From NCBI RefSeq assembly GCF_002531755.2, contig NZ_CP035002.1, forward strand, positions 434,001 through 498,000: DNA of 64,000 nt, read 5' to 3'. Source of the DNA: Rhizobium acidisoli (lineage in GTDB: Bacteria > Pseudomonadota > Alphaproteobacteria > Rhizobiales > Rhizobiaceae). Positions 8,111 through 16,298 of the stretch are shown here, piece after piece (the stretch's first letter is position 1; each line of letters starts with the position of its first letter). Made by a program: the position numbers and the translations under genes. A model generated the notes under the pieces. The model worked only from the letters and a program-made list of their open reading frames with translations. It was not told the DNA's origin and did no database searches.

Positions 8111-9181
8111 ATGAAAAATTTTGAAAACAGCATTTCCGCTTCACTGCGCCGTCGCCTTCTCGCGGGTGCCGCCGCCGCGGCAGCCCTCCTCGTCTTTTCC
8201 ACCGGCACGGCCTCGGCCGCCGCCAATTGCATCAAGGGCGACAGGAAAGCGCCTTATACAATCGGCTGGGCGAACATCTATTCGGTGCCGACCTGGATGA
8301 AGCAGACCGAAGGCACGATCACCGCCGAAGTGGAAGAGTTGAAGAAGGCGGGTCTCGTGAAGGACCTGATGATCACCGACGCGCAGGGCAACGCCCAGAC
8401 GCAGATCCAGCATATCCAGTCGATGATCGACGCCAATGTCGACGCCATCGTCGTCATCGCCGGCTCCTCCAACGCGCTCGACCGCGTCATTTCAGATGCC
8501 TGCGACAAGGGCATCGCCGTCGTCAATTTCGACAGTCTTGTGAACACCGACAAGGTGACGGCAAAGATCAACACCGATTCCAACGAATGGGGTGCGACCG
8601 CTGCCAAGTGGATGATCAGCCAGCTCGGCGGCAAGGGCAAGATCATCATCATGAACGGCCCGGCCGGCATTTCGGTCAGTGATGATCGCCGCAAGGGTGC
8701 CCAGCCGGTGCTCGACGCCAATCCGGGTCTGCAGGTGATCACCGAGACCAACACCGAATATAACGTCGCGCCCGCACAGGAAGCGATGACCAGCCTGCTG
8801 TTTGCCAATCCCGAGATCGACGGCGTGCTGTCGCTCGGCGGCGCGCTGTCGGCCGGTTCCGTCCTCGCCTTCGAGCGCCAGGGGCGCGACCAGGTGCCGA
8901 CGACGGGCGAAAATGCCAGGCAGTTCCTGGAGCTGTGGAAGGAGAAGGGCCTGAAGGGCTGGGCGACGATGCAGCCGAACTGGCTCGGCGCGCTCTCTGT
9001 CTATACCGCCGTACAGGCGCTGCAAGGCAAGGACGTGCCGGCTTTCGTCAAGGTGCCGCTGCCCGTCATCGACGACAGCACCATCGGCAGCTACCTCGCC
9101 CGCGCCGACAAGTTCCCGGCTGACGGCTATATCTACTCGGATTACGACCAGGCGCTCTTCGACAAGCTGCTTGCCAAGTAA
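8111..9181 (+). CDS. Sugar ABC transporter substrate-binding protein (CUT2/RbsB-like, periplasmic binding protein type 1)
   Basis: The ATG at 8111 follows AAGGGG and gives a twin-basic leader (SLRRRLLAGAAAAAALLVFSTGTASAAA) typical of export. The mature protein resembles the ribose/xylose binding family: YTIGWANIYSVPTWMKQTEG near the N-terminus, an IQHIQSMIDANVDAIVVIAGSSNALD segment, and GKGKIIIMNGPAGISVSDDRRKGA. It is the first gene of the operon and should be made in excess over the membrane parts. The ligand is unknown. The enzymes downstream point to an amino-acid-like or acylated compound, not a simple sugar. Confidence 0.9.
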   Translation: MKNFENSISASLRRRLLAGAAAAAALLVFSTGTASAAANCIKGDRKAPYTIGWANIYSVPTWMKQTEGTITAEVEELKKAGLVKDLMITDAQGNAQTQIQHIQSMIDANVDAIVVIAGSSNALDRVISDACDKGIAVVNFDSLVNTDKVTAKINTDSNEWGATAAKWMISQLGGKGKIIIMNGPAGISVSDDRRKGAQPVLDANPGLQVITETNTEYNVAPAQEAMTSLLFANPEIDGVLSLGGALSAGSVLAFERQGRDQVPTTGENARQFLELWKEKGLKGWATMQPNWLGALSVYTAVQALQGKDVPAFVKVPLPVIDDSTIGSYLARADKFPADGYIYSDYDQALFDKLLAK

Positions 9182-9202
9182 TCCTGAGCTGAGGACACCG
9201 TC

Positions 9203-10717
9203 ATGACGGAAGAACGGCCCTTGCTGGAAGCCCGGCAGGTGTTCAAGGGATTTTTCGGCAATCCCGTTTTGAAGGGCGTCGATATCGCCCTTCTGCCGGG
9301 CAGGGTTCACGCCCTGCTCGGCGAAAACGGCGCCGGCAAGTCGACGCTGATCAATCTCCTGTCCGGCGCCCTCCAGCCGGACAGCGGCTCCATCCTTGTC
9401 GACGGCAGGCCTGTCGGGCGTTTCAGCCCGGCGGCGGCGCGGGCGGCGGGCATCGCCGTGGTGCAGCAGGAGCTGAGCCTGACGGCCAATCTCTCGATTG
9501 CCGAAAACATCGGGACCGGCGCCTTCCCGCGCCGGTTCGGCCTCATCGACTATCCAGCGCTGCATCGCGGCGTGCGGGAGGTCTGCGACATGGTCGGGCT
9601 TACCGAACCGCTCGACATGCCGGTCGCCGATCTCGCGCTCGGCCGCCGTCAGATGGTGGAAATCGCCAAGGCGCTGTTCCGCAAGCCCCGTGTGCTCATT
9701 CTAGACGAGCCGACCTCGTCGCTCTCCGCCCATGAAGCCGGTATCCTTGCCCGGCTCATCGAGACGCTCAAGGGCCGCGGCACCGCAATTCTCTATATTT
9801 CCCATCGCCTCAACGAAGTGCAGGCGCTCTGCTCGCATGTCACGGTGCTGAAGGATGGCGGCGTCGCGGCCGACCAGTCGCTCTCCGGCATCGATGGCGA
9901 GGGGCTGGTCCGCCTGATGGTCGGCCGCGAGACCGGCGACCTGTTTCCGCCGCGCGCCGCCGCCAAGCCCGGCGCGATGCGCATCAGCGTCGAAGACTTT
10001 TCCGCCGGCATGGTGCGCCATATCGGCTTCTCCGCCCGCGCCGGCGAGATCGTCGGCATCGGTGGGCTGGTGGGGCAAGGTCAGGAAGACCTGCTGCTCG
10101 GCCTCTACGGTGCGATCCCGGCCTCCGCCGCTCAGGCCGAGGTATCGGGAAAACCCGGCCTGCCCGCAGATGTCGGCGCGGCGAATGCGGCGGGCATCGT
10201 CTATGTGCCGGCCGACCGCAAACATGAGGGACTGGTGCTGCCCCACTCCATCGCCGCCAATCTCATCCTGCCCTCGCTCGCACGGCTTGCCCGCAAGGGG
10301 CTGCGCGACCTGGCGGCGGAAAACGGCCTAGTCGCCGATCTCGCGCGTCGCCTGACGATCAAGGGCGATACGGCCCGCCCGGTGCAGGCGCTTTCCGGCG
10401 GCAACCAGCAGAAAGTGGCGCTGGCCAAATGGCTGCCGCTCGATCCGTCCGTTCTGCTCCTCAATGATCCGACGCGCGGCGTCGACATCGAGACCAAGCG
10501 TGAAATCTATCTGATGCTGCGCGCCTTCGCCGCCGAGGGGCGGCTCGTCATTCTCGCCAGTTCCGATACACCGGAGCTCGTCCATCTCTGCGACCGCGTC
10601 GTGGTTCTGCGCGAAGGCAGCATCGCGGCAACCCTGTCGCAGGATGCGATCAGCGAAAGCGCGATCGTCGGCGCGGCGATGGGTATTGCGGCGGCGACGC
10701 AGGGAGAGGCGGCATGA
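9203..10717 (+). CDS. Sugar-type ABC transporter ATP-binding protein, two-domain (RbsA/XylG-like)
   Basis: At 504 residues it has the duplicated ATPase of CUT2 importers. The first domain has Walker A LGENGAGKSTLINLLSG near residue 40 and Walker B RVLILDEPTSSLSAHEAG near residue 170. The second, degenerate domain has ALSGGNQQKVALAKWL near residue 400 and LLNDPTRGVDIETKREIY. The aspartate/glutamate pair that follows Walker B in domain one is DE but in domain two is ND, as usual for RbsA proteins. It energises the two permeases encoded next; its stop overlaps the next start (ATGA). Confidence 0.93.
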   Translation: MTEERPLLEARQVFKGFFGNPVLKGVDIALLPGRVHALLGENGAGKSTLINLLSGALQPDSGSILVDGRPVGRFSPAAARAAGIAVVQQELSLTANLSIAENIGTGAFPRRFGLIDYPALHRGVREVCDMVGLTEPLDMPVADLALGRRQMVEIAKALFRKPRVLILDEPTSSLSAHEAGILARLIETLKGRGTAILYISHRLNEVQALCSHVTVLKDGGVAADQSLSGIDGEGLVRLMVGRETGDLFPPRAAAKPGAMRISVEDFSAGMVRHIGFSARAGEIVGIGGLVGQGQEDLLLGLYGAIPASAAQAEVSGKPGLPADVGAANAAGIVYVPADRKHEGLVLPHSIAANLILPSLARLARKGLRDLAAENGLVADLARRLTIKGDTARPVQALSGGNQQKVALAKWLPLDPSVLLLNDPTRGVDIETKREIYLMLRAFAAEGRLVILASSDTPELVHLCDRVVVLREGSIAATLSQDAISESAIVGAAMGIAAATQGEAA

Positions 10718-11676
10718 GCACGATTTCACCATCCCGGCTCTACGGCTCGATCCAGCTCCGCCGCAACCGCGGCCTCGGCGGCCTCTATCTCGTCGTCGCC
10801 GGCTTTCTCATCCTCTATGCGGTGCTCTTTCCCGGCATCCTGTCCGTCGGCGGTTTCTCCAAGTTCACGCAGAACTGGTTCCCGCTGGCGCTCGTCACCA
10901 TGGCGCAGGCGCTGCTGATGCTGAACGGCGGCATCACCTTGGCGATCGGCCCGCTCGTCAGCCTCGGCGCGGTAATCGCGGCGACGACGATGCAAGGGGT
11001 GTTCGGCGTGCCGGGCGGCATTCTGGCGGTCGCGCTGGCCGGCCTTTCAATCGGCGCGGTCATCGGCGCCATCGTCACGCATCTGAGGCTGCCGGCGATC
11101 ATCGTCACGCTGGCCGGCTCCTTCATCATCAGCGGTGTCGCGCTCATCCTGCTGCCGCGGCCGGGCGGGTTCATTCCCGATTGGCTGTCGACGGCGCTTG
11201 CCGGCCACACGCCCGTCGCCTTCCTGCTGCTCCTCGTGATCCTCATGCTCTGGAAAGCTTTTCTTGCAACGCCGCTCGGCCTCGGCATCTATGCGGCCGG
11301 CGACAACCCGGTCGGCGCATTCCGCTCCGGTGTCCCGGTCGAACGGGTGAAGGTCGCAGCCTTCGCGCTCTCCGGTCTGCTTGCAGCGCTGACCGGTCTT
11401 TTCGTCGCGGCGCAGACCGGCTCGGGCGATCCTGTGATCGGCACACCCTTCACGCTGAACTCGATTGCCGCTGCCGTGCTCGGTGGGGTGGGTTTCCTCG
11501 GCGGCAAGGGCACGATGCGCGGGGCGATCTGCGGCAGCCTGCTGCTCTCGGTGATGATCAACGTGATGTTCTTCCTAGGCTTTCCGCCGGTCGCGCAATA
11601 TGTCGCGCAAGGGTTGATCATCGTCGGTGCGGTCGCCGTACCGGAGCTTCTTGGGGTTTGGAGGGCAAGGCGATGA
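10714..11676 (+). CDS. ABC transporter permease (RbsC/AraH-like), first of two
   Basis: This 320-residue integral membrane protein has about eight to ten hydrophobic segments and the BPD_transp_2 hallmarks: ALLMLNGGITLAIGPLVSLG near residue 70, RLPAIIVTLAGSFIISG near residue 130 and NSIAAAVLGGVGFLGGKGTMRGAICG near residue 250. It starts 4 bases inside the ATPase stop and ends by overlapping the second permease start, so the membrane subunits are made together. The two permeases probably form a heterodimeric channel. Confidence 0.92.
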   Translation: MSTISPSRLYGSIQLRRNRGLGGLYLVVAGFLILYAVLFPGILSVGGFSKFTQNWFPLALVTMAQALLMLNGGITLAIGPLVSLGAVIAATTMQGVFGVPGGILAVALAGLSIGAVIGAIVTHLRLPAIIVTLAGSFIISGVALILLPRPGGFIPDWLSTALAGHTPVAFLLLLVILMLWKAFLATPLGLGIYAAGDNPVGAFRSGVPVERVKVAAFALSGLLAALTGLFVAAQTGSGDPVIGTPFTLNSIAAAVLGGVGFLGGKGTMRGAICGSLLLSVMINVMFFLGFPPVAQYVAQGLIIVGAVAVPELLGVWRARR

Positions 11677-12614
11677 ACATCATCCGGTCCACATTCCGAA
11701 ATCCGCCGCTCCTGACCTTGTTTCTGGTCGCGTTCGTCTGGATCGTCGCAAGCCTCTCGCTGCGCGGGTTCGGCGCCTACGGTCATCTGCGCTATCTCCT
11801 CGAACTCGCCGCGGTGATCGGCATCGTCGCGGCCGGGCAGACGCTCGTCATCCTGATGGGGGGCATCGATCTTTCGGTCGGGGCCGTCATCACCGTCACG
11901 GCGATCCTGCTGCCGCTGATTTCGCCGGCCTGGGATCCGACCGGCCTTGCCGGCATTGCGGCAGCGCTTGCCATCGCCACCGGCATCGGCCTGATGAACG
12001 GCGCGGGCGCTGCCTATCTGCGCGTGCCGCCGATCATCATGACGCTTGCCATGGCGACCTTCCTGCAGGGGCTGCTGGTCATCATCGCCGGCGGCAGCGC
12101 AGTCACCGTCAGCAATCCGGCCGTCATCCTGCTCGGGCAGGCGCGGCCGCTCGGCATTCCCTCGGGCATCATTCTGTGGCTCGCCGTTGCGATCGTCGTG
12201 CTGCTGCTCGTCCACCGCATGCCGATCGGCGCACGGTTTCTGGCGCTCGGGGCAAACCCGCTTGCCGCCCGGCTTTCCGGCATCAGCGTCACCCGCAACA
12301 CGCTGATCGTCCATACGCTGTCGGGCTTTTTTGCCGGGCTGGCGGGCATTCTCGTGCTGGGCATGAACCGGCAAGGTTATGTCGGCATCGGCGATCCCTA
12401 TCTGCTGACGTCGATCGCCGCCGTCGTGCTCGGCGGCACCTCCATCCTCGGCGGTCGCGGCACCTATGCCGGCACCATTCCGGGGGCGATCCTGCTCGTC
12501 ACCACGACGGCGCTGATCACCGTCGTCAACGCCTCGCCCGGCTGGCGGTCGATCATGTTCGGCACGCTGATCCTCGCCCTCCTGCTCGTTTCCGGCCGGG
12601 AGGCGCGCCGATGA
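11673..12614 (+). CDS. ABC transporter permease (RbsC/AraH-like), second of two
   Basis: The ATG at 11673 overlaps the previous stop (ATGA). The same frame is open far upstream, but that part is only a shadow of the first permease. The 313-residue protein has the family motifs AGQTLVILMGGIDLSVGA near residue 55, RVPPIIMTLAMATFLQG near residue 115 and SIAAVVLGGTSILGGRGTYAGTIPGA near residue 250. It pairs with the preceding permease. Its stop overlaps the start of the amidohydrolase gene, which continues the operon. Confidence 0.92.
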   Translation: MNIIRSTFRNPPLLTLFLVAFVWIVASLSLRGFGAYGHLRYLLELAAVIGIVAAGQTLVILMGGIDLSVGAVITVTAILLPLISPAWDPTGLAGIAAALAIATGIGLMNGAGAAYLRVPPIIMTLAMATFLQGLLVIIAGGSAVTVSNPAVILLGQARPLGIPSGIILWLAVAIVVLLLVHRMPIGARFLALGANPLAARLSGISVTRNTLIVHTLSGFFAGLAGILVLGMNRQGYVGIGDPYLLTSIAAVVLGGTSILGGRGTYAGTIPGAILLVTTTALITVVNASPGWRSIMFGTLILALLLVSGREARR

Positions 12615-13567
12615 AAGAGCGTTACGACGGGCCGGTGATCGACCCGCACCACCATCTCTGGGACCTTGCGCTGGAACGCCATCCCTGGCTGCAGAAGGCG
12701 CGGGCACCGGGCGAGGAGATGGTATTCGGCAGCCTGGCGCCGATCCTTCGCGATTACGGCATCGACGATTATCGTGCCGACGCCGTGCGCCAGAACGTCG
12801 TTGCGACCGTGCATGTGGAGGCCGGCTGGTCCGTTGCCTATCCGCTGGAAGAGAGCCGCTGGCTCGATGGCCTCGACCGCACCTCCGGCGTGGCGCGCCG
12901 CTATGTCGCCCGCGTTCCCCTCGACGGGCCGGACGCCCGGCGCCTGCTCGAAGCCGAAGCGGAAAATCCCAACGTCGTCGGCATCCGTGATATTCTGAGC
13001 TGGCATCCCGATGCGGCGAAGCGTTTTGCGCCGCGTCCGGATCGAATGGCCGATCCCGCCTGGCGCGCGGGGCTTGCCCATGCCACGCGGCTCGGGCTGG
13101 TCTTCGACCTGATGCTCTATCCCTGGCAGATGGACGAGGCGCTCGACCTGGTGCGGGCGTTTCCGCAAACGCTTTTCGTTCTCAATCACGGTGGCAGCCC
13201 TGCCGACCGGACGGAGGACGGCATGGCGCTCTGGCACCGCGGCCTGCGGGCGCTCGGCAAAGAGCCGAACCTGCGCCTGAAGATCTCCGACCTCGTCGCC
13301 TATGATCATGGATGGACGCTCGAAAGCCTGCAGCCAGTGATCGAACATTGCCTCGATTGTTTCGGCCCCGCGCGCGCGATGTTTGCCAGCGACTTCCCGG
13401 TCGCCGGCCTGCATGCTTCTTTCGACCAGGTCTATCAGGTGTTCCGCACGGTCGCCGCCGAGCTCTCTCTGGACGAGCAGCGCGCTCTGTTTTTTGCCAC
13501 CGCCAACGACACCTATCGCCTTGGTTTGGCCGATCCGGCCGAGATCGGGAGAGGTTCCCATGTCTGA
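12611..13567 (+). CDS. Amidohydrolase-2 family TIM-barrel hydrolase (lactonase-like)
   Basis: The ATG at 12611 overlaps the permease stop. The 318-residue protein opens with GPVIDPHHHLWDL (D11, H13, H15), the metal-binding start of the amidohydrolase-2 family, which includes L-fucono-1,5-lactonase and 2-pyrone-4,6-dicarboxylate lactonase. Other family features are FVLNHGGSP near residue 195, LRLKISDL near residue 220 and FASDFPV near residue 258, where the aspartate would activate water. The reaction is hydrolysis of a lactone or amide bond. In this operon it would act on an imported compound or on an intermediate made by the neighbouring enzymes. Confidence 0.85.
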   Translation: MKERYDGPVIDPHHHLWDLALERHPWLQKARAPGEEMVFGSLAPILRDYGIDDYRADAVRQNVVATVHVEAGWSVAYPLEESRWLDGLDRTSGVARRYVARVPLDGPDARRLLEAEAENPNVVGIRDILSWHPDAAKRFAPRPDRMADPAWRAGLAHATRLGLVFDLMLYPWQMDEALDLVRAFPQTLFVLNHGGSPADRTEDGMALWHRGLRALGKEPNLRLKISDLVAYDHGWTLESLQPVIEHCLDCFGPARAMFASDFPVAGLHASFDQVYQVFRTVAAELSLDEQRALFFATANDTYRLGLADPAEIGRGSHV

Positions 13568-14870
13568 TCTTCAAACTGCGACCGAAAACGTCCTGATCGA
13601 CGAGCGGGTGCGGGGCTTTCCGCCCGGCCATCCGCCGCTGCCGCTCGCGGCCATCGGAACCCGGGGATGGAAGCCCTATGACGGCAGAATGGCACTGCCG
13701 CTGATCTCGCTCGACCGGCAGGCCTTCGCCGGTAATGTCGACTTGATGATGGCCTATGTGAAAAGCCATGGCGCCGAAATCGCGCCGCACGCCAAGACGC
13801 CGATGTCGACGGCACTGGCGGACATGCTTCTTTCGGCAGGCGCCTGGGGCACGACGGTCGCCGACATCCGCCAAGCCGCCGTGCTGCTCAAGGCCGGACA
13901 GCGCCGGTTGATCCTCGCCAACGAGATCGGCGGCGTCTCCGCGGCCCGCCGGCTGGCGGCCCTGCTCGGCCATTATCCCGATGCGGAGCTCCATGTCTTC
14001 GTGGATTCGACAGCGCTCGTCGAGGCGCTTGCCTTCGCCTGGCAGGAGCGCGCCGATCTGCCGCCTCTTGGCCTGCTGGTGGAATTCGGCGCCGGCCGCG
14101 CCGGTCTTCGTAGCGCCGAAGCCGCGGCGGGAATTCTCGACGCAATCCTTGCCGTGGAGACGCCGGCCTTGCGGCTGAGCGGCATCGCCGCCTATGAGGG
14201 TGCGGCCGCGACCGCCGATCCGGAAGAAACGATGCTTCGCATCGACGCGCTGATGGCGATGACATCCGATTTCCTGCCGAAGATCCGCGTCCGCATCGGA
14301 AGAGAGCGGCCGCTTCTCGTCACAGCAGGCGGTTCGGTGTTTTTCGACATCATCGTCGCGCGGCTTTCGGCCGTCGTCGCGGCCGATCCCGCCTGCCGGC
14401 TCGTGCTGCGCAGCGGCGCGATCTTCTTTCACGACCACGGCGTCTATGAGCGCGGCCTTGCCGGTCTCGACGCGCGCGCCGGCTTTCGCATCGGCGGCGA
14501 CATCGTTTCCGCGGCGGCGGGTTTCCGTCCGGCGCTCAGAGTTTGGGCCGAGGTCCTGTCGCGGCCGGAGCCAGGGCTTGCGATCGCAGGCATGGGCATG
14601 CGCGATGTGGCGATGGACCAGGACTTGCCGCGGCCGCTGGCGCTTTATTGCAATGGCGTGCGCCTCGCCGATCTCGACGGCGCCAGAGTTTTCCGCCTCA
14701 ACGATCAGCATGCCTTCCTAACGCTTGCCGATGACTGCGACGTCGCCGTGGGCGACGTCATCGAATTCGGCATCTCGCATCCCTGCACCTGCCTCGACCG
14801 GCATGCGATCCTTTATGGCCTCGATCCGGATTATTCGGTGACGGCGGCCTATCTCACAAGCTTCGGCTGA
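13560..14870 (+). CDS. PLP-dependent D-amino acid enzyme, D-serine dehydratase-like / D-threonine aldolase family
   Basis: The start at 13560 overlaps the previous gene by 8 bases and has GGGAGAGG upstream. The fold-type III PLP barrel is recognised from an N-terminal PLISLDRQAFAGNVDLM, the Schiff-base lysine in APHAKTPMS (K79), and the C-terminal HPC motif (H407 and C409) that binds the zinc or manganese ion in D-serine dehydratase and D-threonine aldolase. Length (436 aa) fits the 'amino acid deaminase/aldolase' group. It would cleave or dehydrate a D-3-hydroxy amino acid. The RidA-type gene next to it fits a dehydratase, since those make reactive enamines. Aldolase activity is the alternative. 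Confidence 0.87.
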   Translation: MSDLQTATENVLIDERVRGFPPGHPPLPLAAIGTRGWKPYDGRMALPLISLDRQAFAGNVDLMMAYVKSHGAEIAPHAKTPMSTALADMLLSAGAWGTTVADIRQAAVLLKAGQRRLILANEIGGVSAARRLAALLGHYPDAELHVFVDSTALVEALAFAWQERADLPPLGLLVEFGAGRAGLRSAEAAAGILDAILAVETPALRLSGIAAYEGAAATADPEETMLRIDALMAMTSDFLPKIRVRIGRERPLLVTAGGSVFFDIIVARLSAVVAADPACRLVLRSGAIFFHDHGVYERGLAGLDARAGFRIGGDIVSAAAGFRPALRVWAEVLSRPEPGLAIAGMGMRDVAMDQDLPRPLALYCNGVRLADLDGARVFRLNDQHAFLTLADDCDVAVGDVIEFGISHPCTCLDRHAILYGLDPDYSVTAAYLTSFG

Positions 14871-14919
14871 ATTCTCCCTGTGAAACCAAGAATGTAAAAC
14901 CAAGAAAAGGAAAAGCCGC

Positions 14920-15264
14920 ATGATCCAGCGCTATCAGAAGGGCTCGCGTATGAGCCAGGCCGTCAGCTACGGAGGTCTCGTCTATATTGCCGGCCAGATC
15001 GCGGAAAATCGCAAGGCCGGCATCGAGGAGCAGACCCGCGATGTGCTCGGCAAGATCGACGCCCTTTTGCAGGAAGCCGGGACCGATCGCTCGCGTCTCC
15101 TCGCCGTTAACGTTTTCCTGCCGGCGATTACCGATTTCGAGGCGATGAATGGCGTCTACGACAACTGGATCGACATCGAAAACCCGCCGGCGCGCGCCTG
15201 CACGGAAGCGCGGCTCGCCGATCCCGATCTGCGTGTCGAAATGACCGCGGTTGCGGCGCTGTAG
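14920..15264 (+). CDS. RidA/YjgF-family reactive enamine/imine deaminase
   Basis: A 114-residue single-domain RidA protein with the active-site strand NPPARACTEARLADPDLRVEMTAV. R92 matches the essential arginine and E107 the conserved glutamate of RidA. RidA proteins hydrolyse 2-aminoacrylate and related enamines or imines released by PLP enzymes. It sits 49 bases after a D-serine-dehydratase-like enzyme that would produce exactly such intermediates. The annotation as a pathway-specific copy is an inference from this context. Confidence 0.9.
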   Translation: MIQRYQKGSRMSQAVSYGGLVYIAGQIAENRKAGIEEQTRDVLGKIDALLQEAGTDRSRLLAVNVFLPAITDFEAMNGVYDNWIDIENPPARACTEARLADPDLRVEMTAVAAL

Positions 15265-15284
15265 CCGCCCGCACTGGAGAGATC

Positions 15285-16298
15285 ATGCATAGCGGCCTCG
15301 TCAATCCGATCGACTTTTCACGCCAGGGCCGGCAGGCCGGCCATCTCGCCATTCCCTATTCGATCGACCGTTCGCCCTATTATCAGATCCGCATTCCGAT
15401 CCTTCGCCTGAAGAATGGCGAGGGGCCGTCTTTGCTGCTGATGGCCGGCAACCACGGCGACGAATACGAGGGCGAACTGCAGCTCGGCCGGCTGATGCGC
15501 CTGCTTGATGTTGCTGATATAAGTGGCGCCGTCACCATCCTGCCGATGACGAACCTGCCGGCGGTGATGGCGGCCAAACGCTGCTCGCCCTTCGACGGCG
15601 GCAACCTCAACCGGGCTTTTCCCGGCGATCCCGCGGGGGTCCCAACGGCGCGCCTGGCGCATTTCCTCGAACATGAGCTCTTCCCGCGCCATGACGTCAT
15701 GTTCGACCTGCATTCGGGCGGCACGTCGATGGCGCACCTGCCCTGCACGCTGATCGAGCGTCAGGCCGACGCCGCCCGCTTCGAACGGTCGGTCGCGCTG
15801 ATGCGGGCGATGGGCGCGTCGCATGCCTTCATCGCCGACAATGGCCCGGCGGCGCCGACATCGATGGGGGCCGCGGCCAGGGCCGGCATCGTCGGTCTTT
15901 CCGGCGAGTTCGGTGGCGGCGGAACCGTGACGCCTGCGACGATGGCTTTCACGGCGGCAGCGATCGATCGGCTGCTCATAACACTCGGCATTATCAGGCG
16001 TCCGGTTCTTTCCCGCACGCCGCTGACCAAACCCGGGCCGTTGCAGCTCCTCTCGCTCTCCCGGCACAGCCAGGGCATCTACGCCGATCGCAGAGGCTGG
16101 TTCGAGCCGGCCGCAGCCCTTGGCGCCACGGTTTCGGCCGGCGATCTGGCCGGATGGTATCATGACCTGGAACGCCTGGAGCAGCCGGAGGAAGAGCTGC
16201 GCTTTGCCGAGGGCGGCATTGTCATTTCCCACCGGTTGCATTGCGACAGTCAGGCCGGCGATTGTCTGATCCAGGTCGCCGAACCGATTGCCGCTTAG
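15285..16298 (+). CDS. Zinc deacylase of the succinylglutamate desuccinylase/aspartoacylase family (DoeB/EutE-like)
   Basis: The 337-residue protein carries the family's zinc site: MAGNHGDEYEGE (H57, E60) and DLHSGGTSMAH (H143). The NLNRAFPGDP motif near residue 107 holds the substrate-carboxylate-binding Asn-Arg pair. Homologues remove an acyl group from N-acyl amino acids; the closest type I recall is N-alpha-acetyl-L-2,4-diaminobutyrate deacetylase of ectoine breakdown. Here no other ectoine gene is present, so another N-acylated amino compound is likely. It ends the operon and overlaps, by 4 bases, the stop of the convergent gene. Confidence 0.88.
   Translation: MHSGLVNPIDFSRQGRQAGHLAIPYSIDRSPYYQIRIPILRLKNGEGPSLLLMAGNHGDEYEGELQLGRLMRLLDVADISGAVTILPMTNLPAVMAAKRCSPFDGGNLNRAFPGDPAGVPTARLAHFLEHELFPRHDVMFDLHSGGTSMAHLPCTLIERQADAARFERSVALMRAMGASHAFIADNGPAAPTSMGAAARAGIVGLSGEFGGGGTVTPATMAFTAAAIDRLLITLGIIRRPVLSRTPLTKPGPLQLLSLSRHSQGIYADRRGWFEPAAALGATVSAGDLAGWYHDLERLEQPEEELRFAEGGIVISHRLHCDSQAGDCLIQVAEPIAA

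Noticed and set aside
10644..11672. Upstream extension of the second permease frame
   Set aside because: It shadows the first permease; the ATG at 11673 is in an ATGA overlap and starts a normal permease.
13182..14711. Long minus-strand frame opposite the amidohydrolase and PLP-enzyme genes
   Set aside because: Antisense to clear enzymes; no domain or start signal.
16295..16298. Four-base overlap of convergent stops as a sign of gene fusion or error
   Set aside because: Convergent stop overlaps are common in compact genomes and need no special explanation.
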